From Glandiceps talaboti (Eukaryota > Hemichordata > Enteropneusta > Spengelidae), in assembly GCF_964340395.1 (NCBI RefSeq), contig NC_135553.1, positions 24,210,449-24,274,448 of the forward strand: a DNA stretch of 64,000 nt, written 5' to 3'. Made by a program: the position numbers and the translations under genes. Below, piece by piece: positions 1 through 10,418 of this stretch (its first letter is position 1; every line of letters starts with the position of its first letter). The notes beneath the pieces are model-generated. The model was not told where the DNA came from and made no database searches. It saw only the letters and a program-made list of their open reading frames with translations.

Positions 1-132
1 TGTATTTGTGTACATGCATGTATGTGTGTGCATGGCAATGCGTACATGTGTGTATGTGCGTGCGTACGTACGTACGTACGTACGTACGTGCGTACGTACG
101 TATGTACGTACATACATACGTATGTATGTGTG

Positions 133-175
<43 letters not shown>

Positions 176-212
176 ACATTTGTATGTGTATGCATGTGTG
201 TGTGTGTGTGTT
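1..212. repeat. ACGT and TG microsatellite block
   Basis: Simple-sequence DNA: a (CGTA)n run at about 58-118 followed by interrupted (TG)n to about 211. Translations through it are only Val/Cys/Tyr/Arg repeats and are not genes. It lies about 200 bp upstream of the long open frame that begins near 413. Confidence 0.95.
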
Positions 213-412
213 AAATTTTATGCCAGAAGATATTCACAGTGTGCCACTTTTACATGAAGAAGTTTCCAAACAATCCAGTTACTTATCTGTTGATGAAAAA
301 TGAACATGGATAAGAACTCCTATGAAGCAAGCTCATTGAAGTAAACTTGTGAATTAATTATATTCAAGACTGTTTGTCTAAAGATAATAAGCACCCGTTT
401 TTCAAATTTCAG
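213..412 (+). other. Region upstream of the long ORF, possible intron end
   Basis: No convincing coding sequence. The frame of the downstream ORF is closed by a TGA at 350-352 and then open. A pyrimidine-rich stretch ending TTTTTCAAATTTCAG sits immediately before the ATG at 413. It looks like a splice acceptor, so this may be the end of an intron rather than a 5' leader. Confidence 0.5.
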
Positions 413-3400
413 ATGTACTCACAAGCTGGTACAAGTTCAGGAACTTGGAATCGATTGACATTGTTCCCAAGAAAAAGTCCAAGTAAAGTAGGGTCTTCAG
501 AAGAAGGAGGAAGACAGGGTGAAAACAAAAAGGGAATAATGCCTAAATATGTGGTTATCCCACCAGATGTTCTTGATAAATCTGGAATAACAATTATTAA
601 ACCTAAACCACAGCAGACGCAAGCAAACTTAGGGAAAGATGTATGTCCCAAAAGGCAAATTGACGTAAAAGAAACAGAGCGTCAGGAAAATGACAACAAG
701 AGGATGAAATATCACTGTGAAGATAAAGAAGAGAAAAAGATTGATAAATTGAAAGACAAGAAAAACAAAGCACTGGAGATGATAGTCAAGAGACTGCATG
801 CTAGACATATGCAAAGTGACTCACATAGTGAAACACATAAAGAAGGAGATAAAAACATTGATACAGTAAATAAGAATATCAAAGACAAACGTTCATGTAT
901 GCAGCAGAACCAAGCAGAAGCAGATGATATGAAACTTGTACAAGATAAAATCTCACATCAAAAAGATGGAAGATTGCCCATCCAAAATGTGAAAATTGAA
1001 GTAATTGAGAATGAATACACCAATGAACTTGTACAGAGTGAAATTGTGGAAAGTAAACCAGTGCAAAGCAAAGAAAAGTGCTCCAAGAAACCAGTACAGA
1101 GCAAACCTGTCAAAAAGAAACCAATTAAGAGCCAAGAGAAGTGCACCAAGGAACCAGTAAAGAACAAAACTGGCAAAAAGAAAGTGGTCAAGAGTCAACA
1201 GACATGCTCCAAAGAACCAGTACAGAGCAAAACTGGCAAAAACAAACCAATAAAGAGCCAACAGAAATGTTCCAAGAAACCAGCAATACGGAGCAAAACA
1301 GGCAAAAAGAAACCAATTAGGAACCAAAAAAGAGAGGTAGAGAATGGTAAAAGTGTCACGAAAGACAAAAGGAAAAACATGGGAGCAGGTGAAACTAATA
1401 AGAAAGAAGTTGTGAAAAGCACTGTACAGAAACCCGTCTCAAAAGTATCCCAAGTAGGTGAAAATATGATGAAAGGCAAAGGGAAGAAAAAGGGAGCAAA
1501 TGCAACTGTAAGGAAGGATGTTATGAAAAGCAAAGTAGAGGACCTTGCCTCAAAAGCATCTGCAGTTGGTGAAAATGTGATGAAAGGCAAAAAGAAGAAA
1601 ATGGAGGCAAGTGAAAGTAACAAGAAGGAAGATGAGAAAAGCAAAGAACTGGAGCTTCCATCAAAACTATCTGCTGTTGGCAAAAATAGAAATGAAACAA
1701 TGCCAAAATTTATAATTATTCCCAATGATATGATTCATAGAGGTCTGATAAGAATTATTAAACCAAAACCAGTTCAGCCAGAATTCAGTTTACTCCAAGG
1801 GCAAAGACATTCTGAAGGACAAAATGAGATTGTTGTACCAAGGCCTGTAAGTGATGGCAGCTTGGGGACACATTTAGATAGCAACACAGGACTCAGTAAT
1901 GACCTTAGGGCAGAAGTCCTAGATGATATCCAACTGAGTATGGAGACAGATGAGATTGAGCATGTACATGAAAAAGTACAGCATCAGATATATGAATGGT
2001 TACATATTCAAGATGATACACAACAAAGTGAAGAAGATGAGGATCAAGACAAGTCAAATGAAAAACTGCATATGATAGTCAAGAAAGAATACATACTAGG
2101 CAACGAAGAGAATATGGTAGATGAGAATGAAAGCATCAAAGATAAGGATATGCATCAGATATATGAAAGTGTAGACATCCAAGACTTAGAACACAGTCAC
2201 ACAGAAGAGAGTTGTGAAAGGACAGATGAAGAACTATACATGATAGTAAAGAAAGAGTACATAGCTGACAGTCAAGGGAAAGTCACAGATGAGAATGAAC
2301 ATGTCCAAGATAACGCACACCATCAGAAGAATATGCGTGAACGTATAAACAAGGAAATAGAACATGTTGAAAACAAAGAACAAATTGAAGCAGTTGAAGG
2401 GGATGACATAATGGAGAAAGAACTGAACTACAATGTCAAGAAAGAATACATACAAGACAACACACGGAGACAAGTAGCAGATAATGAAGATATCTCAGCT
2501 GCCAGTGCCAGTGCAGTAAGTGAGAGTGAAAATCTCCAAGACAAACACCAAAGTCAAGCCGAGGAGAATTCTTTGTGGCGTTTAACAAACAAAGATCTTG
2601 AGTCAGTTTTAGGAGAAAGTAGTACAGATGAAACCAGAAAGAAAACAGGTCCCAAATTTTTAGTCATTCCTCGTTCTATGGTTAAGAAAAGTAGAATAAC
2701 AATTGTTAAGGTAAAACCACCGCAACAAGACTTTGTGTCCCCTGATTCTCAAGAACATAGTGAAGGACAACGTGAAATAGAAGACAAAAGATTTCTGAAT
2801 AATGAAAGTGAAGGGAAGAGTGATGATATCCAAGACAACAAAAATAGTCAGATTGAAAATTCTGAAATAGAAAGCAAAGAAGGCGGTCAGCAGACTGAAG
2901 ACAAACAGCAAAGTCAGATTTCAGATAACAGAGAACCAAGACAGCATTTACTGTCAGACATGAATGAGTATATAGGTGATATCGAAATGAAATGTGTATC
3001 AACAGAAGTAATAGATGTCATAGATGACAGTTCAAAGAAAACAATACATACATGTAAGTCTATGGTTATCGCTCCTCATATTTTGAACAGACTCAGAGAC
3101 GTAGCCACAATTGTCAAACCCAAACTTTCTAAGTCACAAGTACATTCATTCAAAGATCAGGAACATTCTAAAGGAGGAAAGGAAAAAGGTGATCTTAGAC
3201 TTCACACAAATGAAGATCAAGAAATGGCACATAGTGAACAAGAAAATAAAGATGAGGACGAAAAGCTTGATAGAAGTGAAAATGTAGATATGACTGTTTG
3301 CATCCAAGACAATGAATCTAGACAAAGAAACATTGTTCAACGTATAAACCAAAAAGAACTTGATAAGATGATTAAGAAAGAATCTATCCAAAATGAAGCA

Positions 3401-5803
3401 GAGAATGAAATGGGTATAAGTGAACCCATCCAACACCAGGAACTTCCTTGGATGGCTGTGAGTGAAGACACTGAAGGCAACGAACAGGACAAGACTGACA
3501 AGAATGATGACATAGATGATAAAGATGTCAATAAAGTTATAAAGAAAGAACAGATACAAAACAAACAATCGATTGAGACAGGGGAGGGTGATAGTGACAA
3601 CAGCAAAGAACAAAATGATTCCGAAAAGAAACAACACAGTGAAGATAAAGTTTTACAACAGACAGGTAGAAGTGAACACGTTGAAGGCAAGGAACAGAAT
3701 GAAGCTAACAAAAATGAATCCATCCAAGACAAACAAGATTATGATGAACATGCACTAAGAGAAAAGGAGGACAAACATGATAAGAAAAATGGAAATAGGC
3801 CAACAGACAGTGGACAAAAGGAAATTCCCTTGGCCAATAAACAACTTGATTCTGTTGTAGAAGTAAGAGAAGGTGACATGATAAGGAAGACAACAAAGTC
3901 TCAGTATTTGGTCATCCCACGTAACATGCTTCATACAGGCTTAATAAAAATTATCAAACCAAAAACTACTCAGCTACCTCCACAGTCACACCAAGGTCAA
4001 GAAAAATTGCAAGGGCATGTTGATGTGCATAAAACAAGACTTCCTACCAGAAAAAGTAAAAGGATAAGTGATATCTTCACAAGGAAAGAACAAAGTCAGA
4101 CAGAGAAAAATGATGATGTAAATGACAAAAAAGTCAATAGAACTATCAAGAAAGAACAATTAGAAGAGAGTAAACAGAATAAGACAGGAGAGAGTGGGTG
4201 TAACCAAGGCAAGGGCAAAAGTGAACTAGACAACATTCTGGATGAAGTGCCACAACAGATGGATGAGATTGAACACAGCCAAGATAGAGAACAGTATATG
4301 ACAGATAACAGTAAAGATAAAACAGATGAAGAGATGCTTAAGATAGTCAACGAAGAACAACTTCAAGATGACAAAAACAGTGAAGTAGGGGGCAGTGAAG
4401 ACATGATAAAAAGTAACCAAAATACGATTGATGAGTGTGAACACAATGAGACACATGAAAATAACAATCTAGAACAGCATACTGTTGTCAAAGAAGAAGT
4501 CATAGAAGACAACCAACAGGTGAATATAGATGAGAATGTTGACATACATGACCTAGGAGAAAGTCAACACAAGGTCCAAAAGACACCACAGAGTCATATA
4601 GATAGTGAACATAGTCAAGGCAAGGAACTAAATGAGGAAGATGGTAAAATTGTGCAAGATGCAGTGATTGATGGGATTGTGAAGAAAGAATATTTACAAG
4701 GCAGCAAAGAGAGTGAGATGGGTGATAATGAACATATCCAAGACAAGGAACAAAGTGTACCTGCCATAAATCAGCAAAGTCAAGGTGTACTGCAGCAGCT
4801 GATGGATGAAAGTCAAATAAATGAAAGTCAAATGAATGAACAGCATCAAGCAGATGTGAAGGAAGGCATTCAAGACAAAGAAGAAAGGGAAACAGGTGAT
4901 GGTCAACATGTCAAGAACAATGATCTGCATCATACAAACAAAAGTGAATGTATCAGAGACAATATACAAATAGAAACAGATAATGCTCAAGACATAAAAC
5001 ACAAAGACCAGTGTGAAACAGACAAGACTACTAGTTGCATCCCAGGTAAAGAACAAAGTGAAACAGATGACCATCAACACAGCCAGATTAAAGAACAAGG
5101 TCAGATCATACATCTTAGGAAAGACATGACTACTGATAAGTCAGTTGAAGGTCAAGAAAATTCTGAGGAAGAAAATGAAATATTGGAGTCAAGAGTTCTT
5201 GGCATTCAAAGCCAGAGTATGAGTTATGATACTCTAGACAACGAAATATTGGAGTCAAGAGTTCTTGGCATTCAAAGCCAGAGTATGAGTTATGATACTC
5301 TAGACAATGAACAGAAGACAAATGAAAGTATGGAAAATGATGAACTCACCAAAACTGTCCAAAATGATGACACCAAAGCCAATGAACAAAAAGACATGGG
5401 TGAAACTAAATGTGTAAAAAGTTTCAAAGATGAAACAACAGAAACAGACCAAGGTGAACCCGTCCAAGTTGAAATGCAGAAAGAGATGAACAATGAAAAT
5501 CGTAAGTGTACTCCAGAAGTAGAAACTCATGAAAAAAGAGATAATGTAAAACCACCAAAATATATTATTATTCCTCGTTCTATGGTGCGTGAAGGTGCCA
5601 TCAAAATTATCAAACTGAAACCAAAGAAGTCACTCATTAGGTCATTTCATGTTCAAGATCAACATCACAAAGAAGTAAAAACAGAGGAAACAAGGTGTCT
5701 TAGAAGTCAGAGCAAGAGGAGGAGATGTCACTCTGAAAGTAAACAACCACACAAGATGGTTAAGAAGATACATACCAAAGGTAAAGGTCATAATGTGATA
5801 TGA
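413..5803 (+). CDS. Giant charged repeat protein with six IIIP/IIKPKP motifs, family unknown
   Basis: Single open frame of 1796 codons from the first ATG to the TGA at 5801-5803. Not recognised. The protein is dominated by K, E, Q, D and N with few aromatics, so most of it is probably disordered. A motif of about 24 residues, consensus PK(Y/F)(I/V)IIP-x3-hx3-x-IxIIKPKP, occurs six times at residues 43, 430, 746, 881, 1162 and 1714; the fourth copy is the most diverged. Between them are degenerate repeats containing (I/V)(V/I)KKE(Y/Q/S)(I/L) followed by acidic stretches. A Lys/Cys-rich block (about residues 215-310) has roughly 21-residue repeats, followed by repeats of about 33-38 residues with GENxMKGK. 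A 22-residue unit is duplicated in tandem (nt 5174-5305). The C-terminus has a basic SKRRR cluster that could be a nuclear localisation signal. The ATG directly follows an acceptor-like sequence, so this may be the last coding exon of a larger gene. Absence of stops over 5.4 kb is the main evidence that it is real. Confidence 0.8.
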   Translation: MYSQAGTSSGTWNRLTLFPRKSPSKVGSSEEGGRQGENKKGIMPKYVVIPPDVLDKSGITIIKPKPQQTQANLGKDVCPKRQIDVKETERQENDNKRMKYHCEDKEEKKIDKLKDKKNKALEMIVKRLHARHMQSDSHSETHKEGDKNIDTVNKNIKDKRSCMQQNQAEADDMKLVQDKISHQKDGRLPIQNVKIEVIENEYTNELVQSEIVESKPVQSKEKCSKKPVQSKPVKKKPIKSQEKCTKEPVKNKTGKKKVVKSQQTCSKEPVQSKTGKNKPIKSQQKCSKKPAIRSKTGKKKPIRNQKREVENGKSVTKDKRKNMGAGETNKKEVVKSTVQKPVSKVSQVGENMMKGKGKKKGANATVRKDVMKSKVEDLASKASAVGENVMKGKKKKMEASESNKKEDEKSKELELPSKLSAVGKNRNETMPKFIIIPNDMIHRGLIRIIKPKPVQPEFSLLQGQRHSEGQNEIVVPRPVSDGSLGTHLDSNTGLSNDLRAEVLDDIQLSMETDEIEHVHEKVQHQIYEWLHIQDDTQQSEEDEDQDKSNEKLHMIVKKEYILGNEENMVDENESIKDKDMHQIYESVDIQDLEHSHTEESCERTDEELYMIVKKEYIADSQGKVTDENEHVQDNAHHQKNMRERINKEIEHVENKEQIEAVEGDDIMEKELNYNVKKEYIQDNTRRQVADNEDISAASASAVSESENLQDKHQSQAEENSLWRLTNKDLESVLGESSTDETRKKTGPKFLVIPRSMVKKSRITIVKVKPPQQDFVSPDSQEHSEGQREIEDKRFLNNESEGKSDDIQDNKNSQIENSEIESKEGGQQTEDKQQSQISDNREPRQHLLSDMNEYIGDIEMKCVSTEVIDVIDDSSKKTIHTCKSMVIAPHILNRLRDVATIVKPKLSKSQVHSFKDQEHSKGGKEKGDLRLHTNEDQEMAHSEQENKDEDEKLDRSENVDMTVCIQDNESRQRNIVQRINQKELDKMIKKESIQNEAENEMGISEPIQHQELPWMAVSEDTEGNEQDKTDKNDDIDDKDVNKVIKKEQIQNKQSIETGEGDSDNSKEQNDSEKKQHSEDKVLQQTGRSEHVEGKEQNEANKNESIQDKQDYDEHALREKEDKHDKKNGNRPTDSGQKEIPLANKQLDSVVEVREGDMIRKTTKSQYLVIPRNMLHTGLIKIIKPKTTQLPPQSHQGQEKLQGHVDVHKTRLPTRKSKRISDIFTRKEQSQTEKNDDVNDKKVNRTIKKEQLEESKQNKTGESGCNQGKGKSELDNILDEVPQQMDEIEHSQDREQYMTDNSKDKTDEEMLKIVNEEQLQDDKNSEVGGSEDMIKSNQNTIDECEHNETHENNNLEQHTVVKEEVIEDNQQVNIDENVDIHDLGESQHKVQKTPQSHIDSEHSQGKELNEEDGKIVQDAVIDGIVKKEYLQGSKESEMGDNEHIQDKEQSVPAINQQSQGVLQQLMDESQINESQMNEQHQADVKEGIQDKEERETGDGQHVKNNDLHHTNKSECIRDNIQIETDNAQDIKHKDQCETDKTTSCIPGKEQSETDDHQHSQIKEQGQIIHLRKDMTTDKSVEGQENSEEENEILESRVLGIQSQSMSYDTLDNEILESRVLGIQSQSMSYDTLDNEQKTNESMENDELTKTVQNDDTKANEQKDMGETKCVKSFKDETTETDQGEPVQVEMQKEMNNENRKCTPEVETHEKRDNVKPPKYIIIPRSMVREGAIKIIKLKPKKSLIRSFHVQDQHHKEVKTEETRCLRSQSKRRRCHSESKQPHKMVKKIHTKGKGHNVI
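539..610 (+). other. IIKPKP motif copy 1 in the giant ORF
   Basis: Codons reading PKYVVIP...GITIIKPKP: a beta-branched hydrophobic core, then Pro, then a second hydrophobic strand ending in KPKP. First of six copies. Confidence 0.8.
1700..1771 (+). other. IIKPKP motif copy 2 in the giant ORF
   Basis: Reads MPKFIIIPNDM...IRIIKPKP. Same length and pattern as copy 1; followed by V/Q-rich sequence as in other copies. Confidence 0.8.
2648..2719 (+). other. IIKPKP motif copy 3 in the giant ORF
   Basis: Reads GPKFLVIPRSMV...ITIVKVKP. The IPRSMV segment is shared with copy 6. Confidence 0.8.
3053..3127 (+). other. IIKPKP motif copy 4 (diverged) in the giant ORF
   Basis: Reads CKSMVIAPHIL...ATIVKPKL, one residue longer than the others and with the leading PK replaced. 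Recognisable by the VIAP and IVKPK cores. Confidence 0.65.
3896..3967 (+). other. IIKPKP motif copy 5 in the giant ORF
   Basis: Reads KSQYLVIPRNML...IKIIKPKT. Very close to copies 2 and 6. Confidence 0.8.
5174..5305 (+). repeat. 66-bp in-frame tandem duplication within the giant ORF
   Basis: Two consecutive 66-bp units (5174-5239 and 5240-5305) that differ at one base (AAT versus AAC in the first codon), giving a perfectly repeated 22-residue segment beginning NEILESRVLG. The near-identity indicates a very recent duplication that kept the frame. Confidence 0.95.
5552..5623 (+). other. IIKPKP motif copy 6 in the giant ORF
   Basis: Reads PPKYIIIPRSMV...IKIIKLKP, about 60 residues from the C-terminus. 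Confidence 0.8.
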
Positions 5804-6904
5804 GTTAGAACACACCAAAGAGGAAAGAGAGGAGAGAACAGACAAGGTTGTTATTTCATAGAGTGGGTACATGTACATTTTCAAAATGAATGCATCTCTG
5901 AAAGATCAATGATGCATATCGGATACCTAATGGTCATGATACATATAATGGAGAAATAACCAGAAATGTTCATCAGCTTGGTAAATCAAATGACTTTTTT
6001 TATAATGCACAAGCAGTTCAAAGTTTTTCAGCATTGAGCTTTCGTTATGTCTTAGTCAACAATCCTCATCAGAATGACAAATTCTATAATTAAAGCTAAC
6101 CACTGGGTCAATCATAACATCGACGGGGACGCTGTTTCCATTACTAATACATCCCCAAATGATTATCTGACGAAGATCCCAGAGGCTATCAACATCAGAC
6201 ACTATAATCCCAAGATCAACAAGACTGGGCATCAAACTACCTAATGTTTACAATCGGCTGATCATACTGCCACCTAGTGGTCAACTGTAACTATGGAATT
6301 TGTCACTCTGATTAGAATTTGTCAACCAAACATCCAAACCTCAATACTAAAAAAGACTGAACTGCTTATGTGTTAATAACGTAGGTATGTCAATAGAGGG
6401 ATTGTAAGGAACACATAGAGGTATTGAAAGATATGATACAGGGAAGAAGAAAACTATTGAAGATATAGAACAGAAATAGACGCTTGTAATGGCAGTCAAG
6501 AAAAATTCACATGTACAACAAACAATAGAGTAATAAGGACTTTTAATATAAGTAAAGCTGTCGTAGAATCTCCTGTCGGTAAAACTGATGTAGATTGCTA
6601 GATTGTGAACAAATCCAATGCTTCCATGAGACTGAAGTTGACAACTTTCTTGTCCACTTTGCTGTGAAGAGTCTAGAGTTCAAAAGACTTGAGACAAGAG
6701 AGCTTTCAGTAGTTTTTTCATTGCTTGAGATAATAGCACTTTCAGTAGGTATTAGGACCAATTGTAGTAGATATCACTTGTAAAATAAATCACTGTTAAG
6801 TGTTTACTCCAAAGTGTACATAATAATACCTTGGTACAGATACATATAACATGATATCAGGGATGTTTGTCACAGCAGATCAAGGGTGAGGTTCAACTTA
6901 AAGT
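5804..6904 (+). other. Probable 3' UTR and downstream flank of the giant ORF
   Basis: No supported coding sequence. A canonical AATAAA at 6784-6789 is the first plausible polyadenylation signal by eye. Short frames here match nothing I recognise. Confidence 0.4.
6784..6789 (+). terminator. Candidate polyadenylation signal AATAAA
   Basis: Canonical hexamer about 980 bp after the stop of the giant ORF. Another AATAAA at 7028 lies inside a dispersed repeat, so the true site is uncertain. Confidence 0.3.
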
Positions 6905-7120
6905 TGCCAAATGGATGAGAAATAGATATTTATTTTGGATTTTTAATTTATAAAACACCTTTACTATGTTTTTCTACTTGAAAAAAACAATGTGAAAAAA
7001 AGCATGCCAAGTCCGTGATTGTAGCTCAATAAATTGCAAAATATTTTTTTTTGTAAAAAGTTTGTTATTGTACATACAATAACCTTTTTGGAGCTTTTTG
7101 CAATTTATTGAGTTATGAAC
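6905..7120. repeat. Dispersed repeat, copy 1, ending in a stem-loop
   Basis: Similar in the same order and orientation to 28670-28830: shared blocks ATATTTATTTTGG, AATTTATAAAAC, CTACTTGA, and CTCAATA-ATTGCAAAA. Its end forms an inverted repeat: CTCAATAAATTGCAAAA at about 7025 and its complement at about 7098, around a smaller GTTATTGTACATACAATAAC hairpin. Confidence 0.6.
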
Positions 7121-10100
7121 ATATTTTTGGTATATGTTTTACATTATTTTTTTAAGGAGAAAAACTTGGGGGGGGGGGATATTGCACTGTTTTCTGCTAC
7201 ACTTTTTCACTCACTATGCTCATGAAAGTATGGCCACAGAGAACACTGCAAGCACTTGTGCAAATACTGCGAGTATGCCACACCTACTCTCATGTGTCAT
7301 TGGGTTCTGTCATATTATGGTATTCAGTGTAGTATTTAGACTAAATCAGAAAGACTGTGTATACTCCTTTCATAATTTGGTAATGGTAAACAAGAAGTTC
7401 CATTAACAACAAATCTCTCAGTCTACCTGACATCTTCACTGTCTGTAAATAAACACAGAATATTGTAAGATACGTGAGAAGTTTTCTAATAGATATTTTT
7501 CTTTAAAATTGTTCATGTGTACAACATATATTACTGCATGCATTGTGATAGCTTTAAAAATAGAACGAGAACTTTGGAATATTAAAGATTATGAGGAGAC
7601 TTGTCTTAGCACTCCAGGCAGCACTTTTTAGAAAACGTTATCTAATTATGAATTTGATAATTTATTCTTCTGCAAAATTCTCGTATTGTTGACCCCCTCT
7701 TGATTTCAATGAATTACATGAGGGAAACCATGGCGATGCGTTTGGAATACTGTTTTTTTTTTAATCATCCATCTGTTGAAGGATGATGCATCATGATATA
7801 TGGGATTCTAGCCATTTATCTGCATTGTAAATCTGGTACAAAGATAAGATGTAGTGTGTACATTCTGATCATTGTCTTTGGAATTTGTTGGTATTTTTTA
7901 AAAACAAAGTAAAAATTGTAATGTTATTGGTATATAAAACATGATCATGTTGCTGTTGGTATGTGTATATGTCTGTGTCTTTTTCTGTGTGAGATTGTGT
8001 GTTTTAGTCATTTCATGTCCATTCCATTAAAGGAGTATCTTGAAATAGATAAAAATTGTCATAAAACCAGCGAAGTAATTAGACGAATTGCTTGTACGAA
8101 TGTGAGGAATACGGTCTTGTAGTTGTATAACCAAAGACGTTGGAGGGTGGAGACATCTATGTCATGTCTATGGTGTAACCCGCTTCAAGTAGAGCGCCCT
8201 CTTCGTTGCGACAAAGAACTACTTGGTTTGATGCTTCCTAAAGTAAGCTTGTTTATATAGACAGCGGAGGTGCAAGGGAAGAGTAAAATATGCACATACA
8301 TATTTGGTGAGTGCATTCACCCTAGAACTAGTCCTACCACTACGAATGTTGTATTGAATTTTGTTGTTCACATACTTTAGAATTTACTTCCGTTTTACTT
8401 TCTCTTTCACTGTAAATGAGAGTCAGGACATGATTTATACTCCCGTCGTTGAAAACGAATCTTGGTATAATTTATCAGACTAAGTCCAAATGGGTGAACC
8501 GAGATGATCGTGGCGTTCCTACTATTTCACTGTGGTGAAAGCGACCCATCACTTATTTCTGATCGTGATTCAGAAACAGACCTACAAAGTATTGACAATA
8601 ATAATGAAGAATATCTGAATAATGTTAGTTGGCGCACCATGATTTCATAGCGCCCCCCCCCCCCATCGGTACCAAGAATGTGTCGTAGCAGCGTATAAAT
8701 CACAGAGGTGCAGTCACACGAGACTTCTCACACAATCGTCAAATGTATGAGACACTGAAAAGAGTTATCGTGGGTGTAAAGTTTTACGGCCATGGATGAC
8801 ATAATGTCCTTAGTATCTCTGTCATTAGACTTTGTCTCACTGTATTCAGTGATATTGCAATGTCCACGCGTATCTGTGTTGGCCTATCTTTAAGATAATG
8901 TCTAGATTTACACTACTTTATAATATACTTTCAGCTGTTTTGATAATGTATTTTATTTACTTTATTCACGTTTTTATCACACTTCCATCTAAAGCACACC
9001 ATGATCAAACTTGAAAATAACATCAATGAAAGATCTGCTTGAAGACAACAACTCTGTGTCCATTCCTATAACTATTTCAGGCAGTATGACCTTGAAAACT
9101 CTGGTCTCAGCTGTCACGTGTAACAAATAACCCCAGACAATACATGTAAGCTACAACAACCTTTATACAGGATAGGTACACGTAAAGATTACATATGTAC
9201 ATCATCAGAAAATGAAATATCAACCTAATTAAATAAGCTTACAATTATATTTACGTCTTTTAAAGTTCAATTTACGAATTGCGGGGAAATAGACTCAGAA
9301 TTACGTTTTAGAAAAAAAAACAATATTTTATGGTCGTTTGCACGTCATGCAATGTTACAGCGTTTTTATAAACTTCTACGTGGATGGAGAAATTGGTAAT
9401 TTTTAACAGATTACGTAGAAAATAAATCGGTGATGGCAAAGTCCAACGGACTTCAAATTAAGCTTTGCGACCTATATTCAGAGTTTACCAAATATAAAAA
9501 GAGGCGATACGAAAATACCCCCTTGTTCACCTCTGTCTTGTTCTAAACTTTAATGATGTTTTATGGGTCATTGTTATCATCTTTATTAATTACGTCGTTG
9601 ATCACCGGTTGATTTTCCCGTTAAAATTTACAGATTTGTCATTCTTGTGACTCGTCAATGAGTGCATACCTGCGAGCTTTTGTCACTCGGTGTCAGGGTG
9701 GAGTACTGTTTACATGTCACCTTGTAGGATTTGAAATAAAAACGAACACGGTATACGTTAACGTATCCAATCATGAGTGTGCCATAAAGGTGGGGGGGGG
9801 GTACGTAGTAGACATAACGTTGTGGAATCGGTGTCAATCTTATCTTGTCATTATCTTCAGATTATGGTTATCCATGAATGGAGTAAACTCTACGCACAAT
9901 CTAATAAAGCACACTCATGAACACAACCAGTAGTAATTTAGTATATTGCGTGATACCATTTGAGCTGACACAAAAAGATTGTGACGTTGAGTGTTATTTA
10001 CCATCTCCACTGGCATTCTATTATCTGGATACACTCCTCCCCGCTTGTACACTAATATTCATGCCAAATGTAACAACATCCACTGAGAATTCCGAGGATT

Positions 10101-10333
10101 CTGACATTATGATATTTGAATATATCAAGGCTCCTGTGGCTTCATTTCCTGACGATGTGAGAATATCTTATGTTCAAACATGTGCGAGTGGGGAAAGGTA
10201 GCAGTAAAAGGAAGAGCCACTGTGAATATACAACGTAAGACAATGAAAATTGGCTCACCGACGTCGACACATGCTATCTATATCAGAACAGTTTTGACTC
10301 ACTGGTGATACCGAGAAGGTAATTCGTTGCAGT
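7121..10333. other. Intergenic region upstream of ABAT copy 1
   Basis: No gene recognised on either strand. It contains G11 (7168-7178), C12 (8653-8664) and G10 (9792-9801) runs. Frames at 9658-9933 and 9917-10201 are short, overlap, and resemble no family I know. The promoter and 5' UTR of ABAT copy 1 should lie at the right end; I see no convincing TATA box. Confidence 0.5.
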
Positions 10334-10418
10334 ATGTACACTTCAGTTTCGAGGAATTTGAGCAAATTGACGCCACGTCTTCGTTTGAGTTTTCGCAACG
10401 TGGAAAACAGACATCAAG
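10334..10418 (+). CDS. ABAT: ABAT copy 1 exon 1: mitochondrial presequence
   Basis: Starts at an ATG with A at -3; the frame is closed upstream by TGA at 10295-10297. Encodes 28 residues beginning [18 protein letters not shown], rich in Arg/Ser/Leu. Ends CATCAAG|GTAGGT in phase 1. Found by context (presequence plus phase that fits exon 2), so slightly less certain than later exons. Confidence 0.85.

Noticed and set aside
374-412. A TTG start for the giant ORF 13 codons upstream of the ATG
   Set aside because: Animal genes rarely use TTG, and the segment reads as a splice acceptor tract; 413 is the first ATG of the open frame.
409-5884. Numerous minus-strand and out-of-frame ORFs within the giant ORF
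   Set aside because: Purine-rich codon composition of the plus-strand gene leaves long stop-free Phe/Leu/Ser-rich shadows on the other strand; no domain or start context supports them.
8504-8650. 48-codon frame with an acidic SDRDSETDL segment ending NNVSWR
   Set aside because: Faintly recalls the N-terminus of piggyBac-type transposases, but it is too short, has no following domain, and could be chance.
9658-10201. Two overlapping frames just upstream of ABAT exon 1
   Set aside because: No recognisable domain, no splice signals fitting exon 1, and the ABAT frame has its own upstream stop at 10295.
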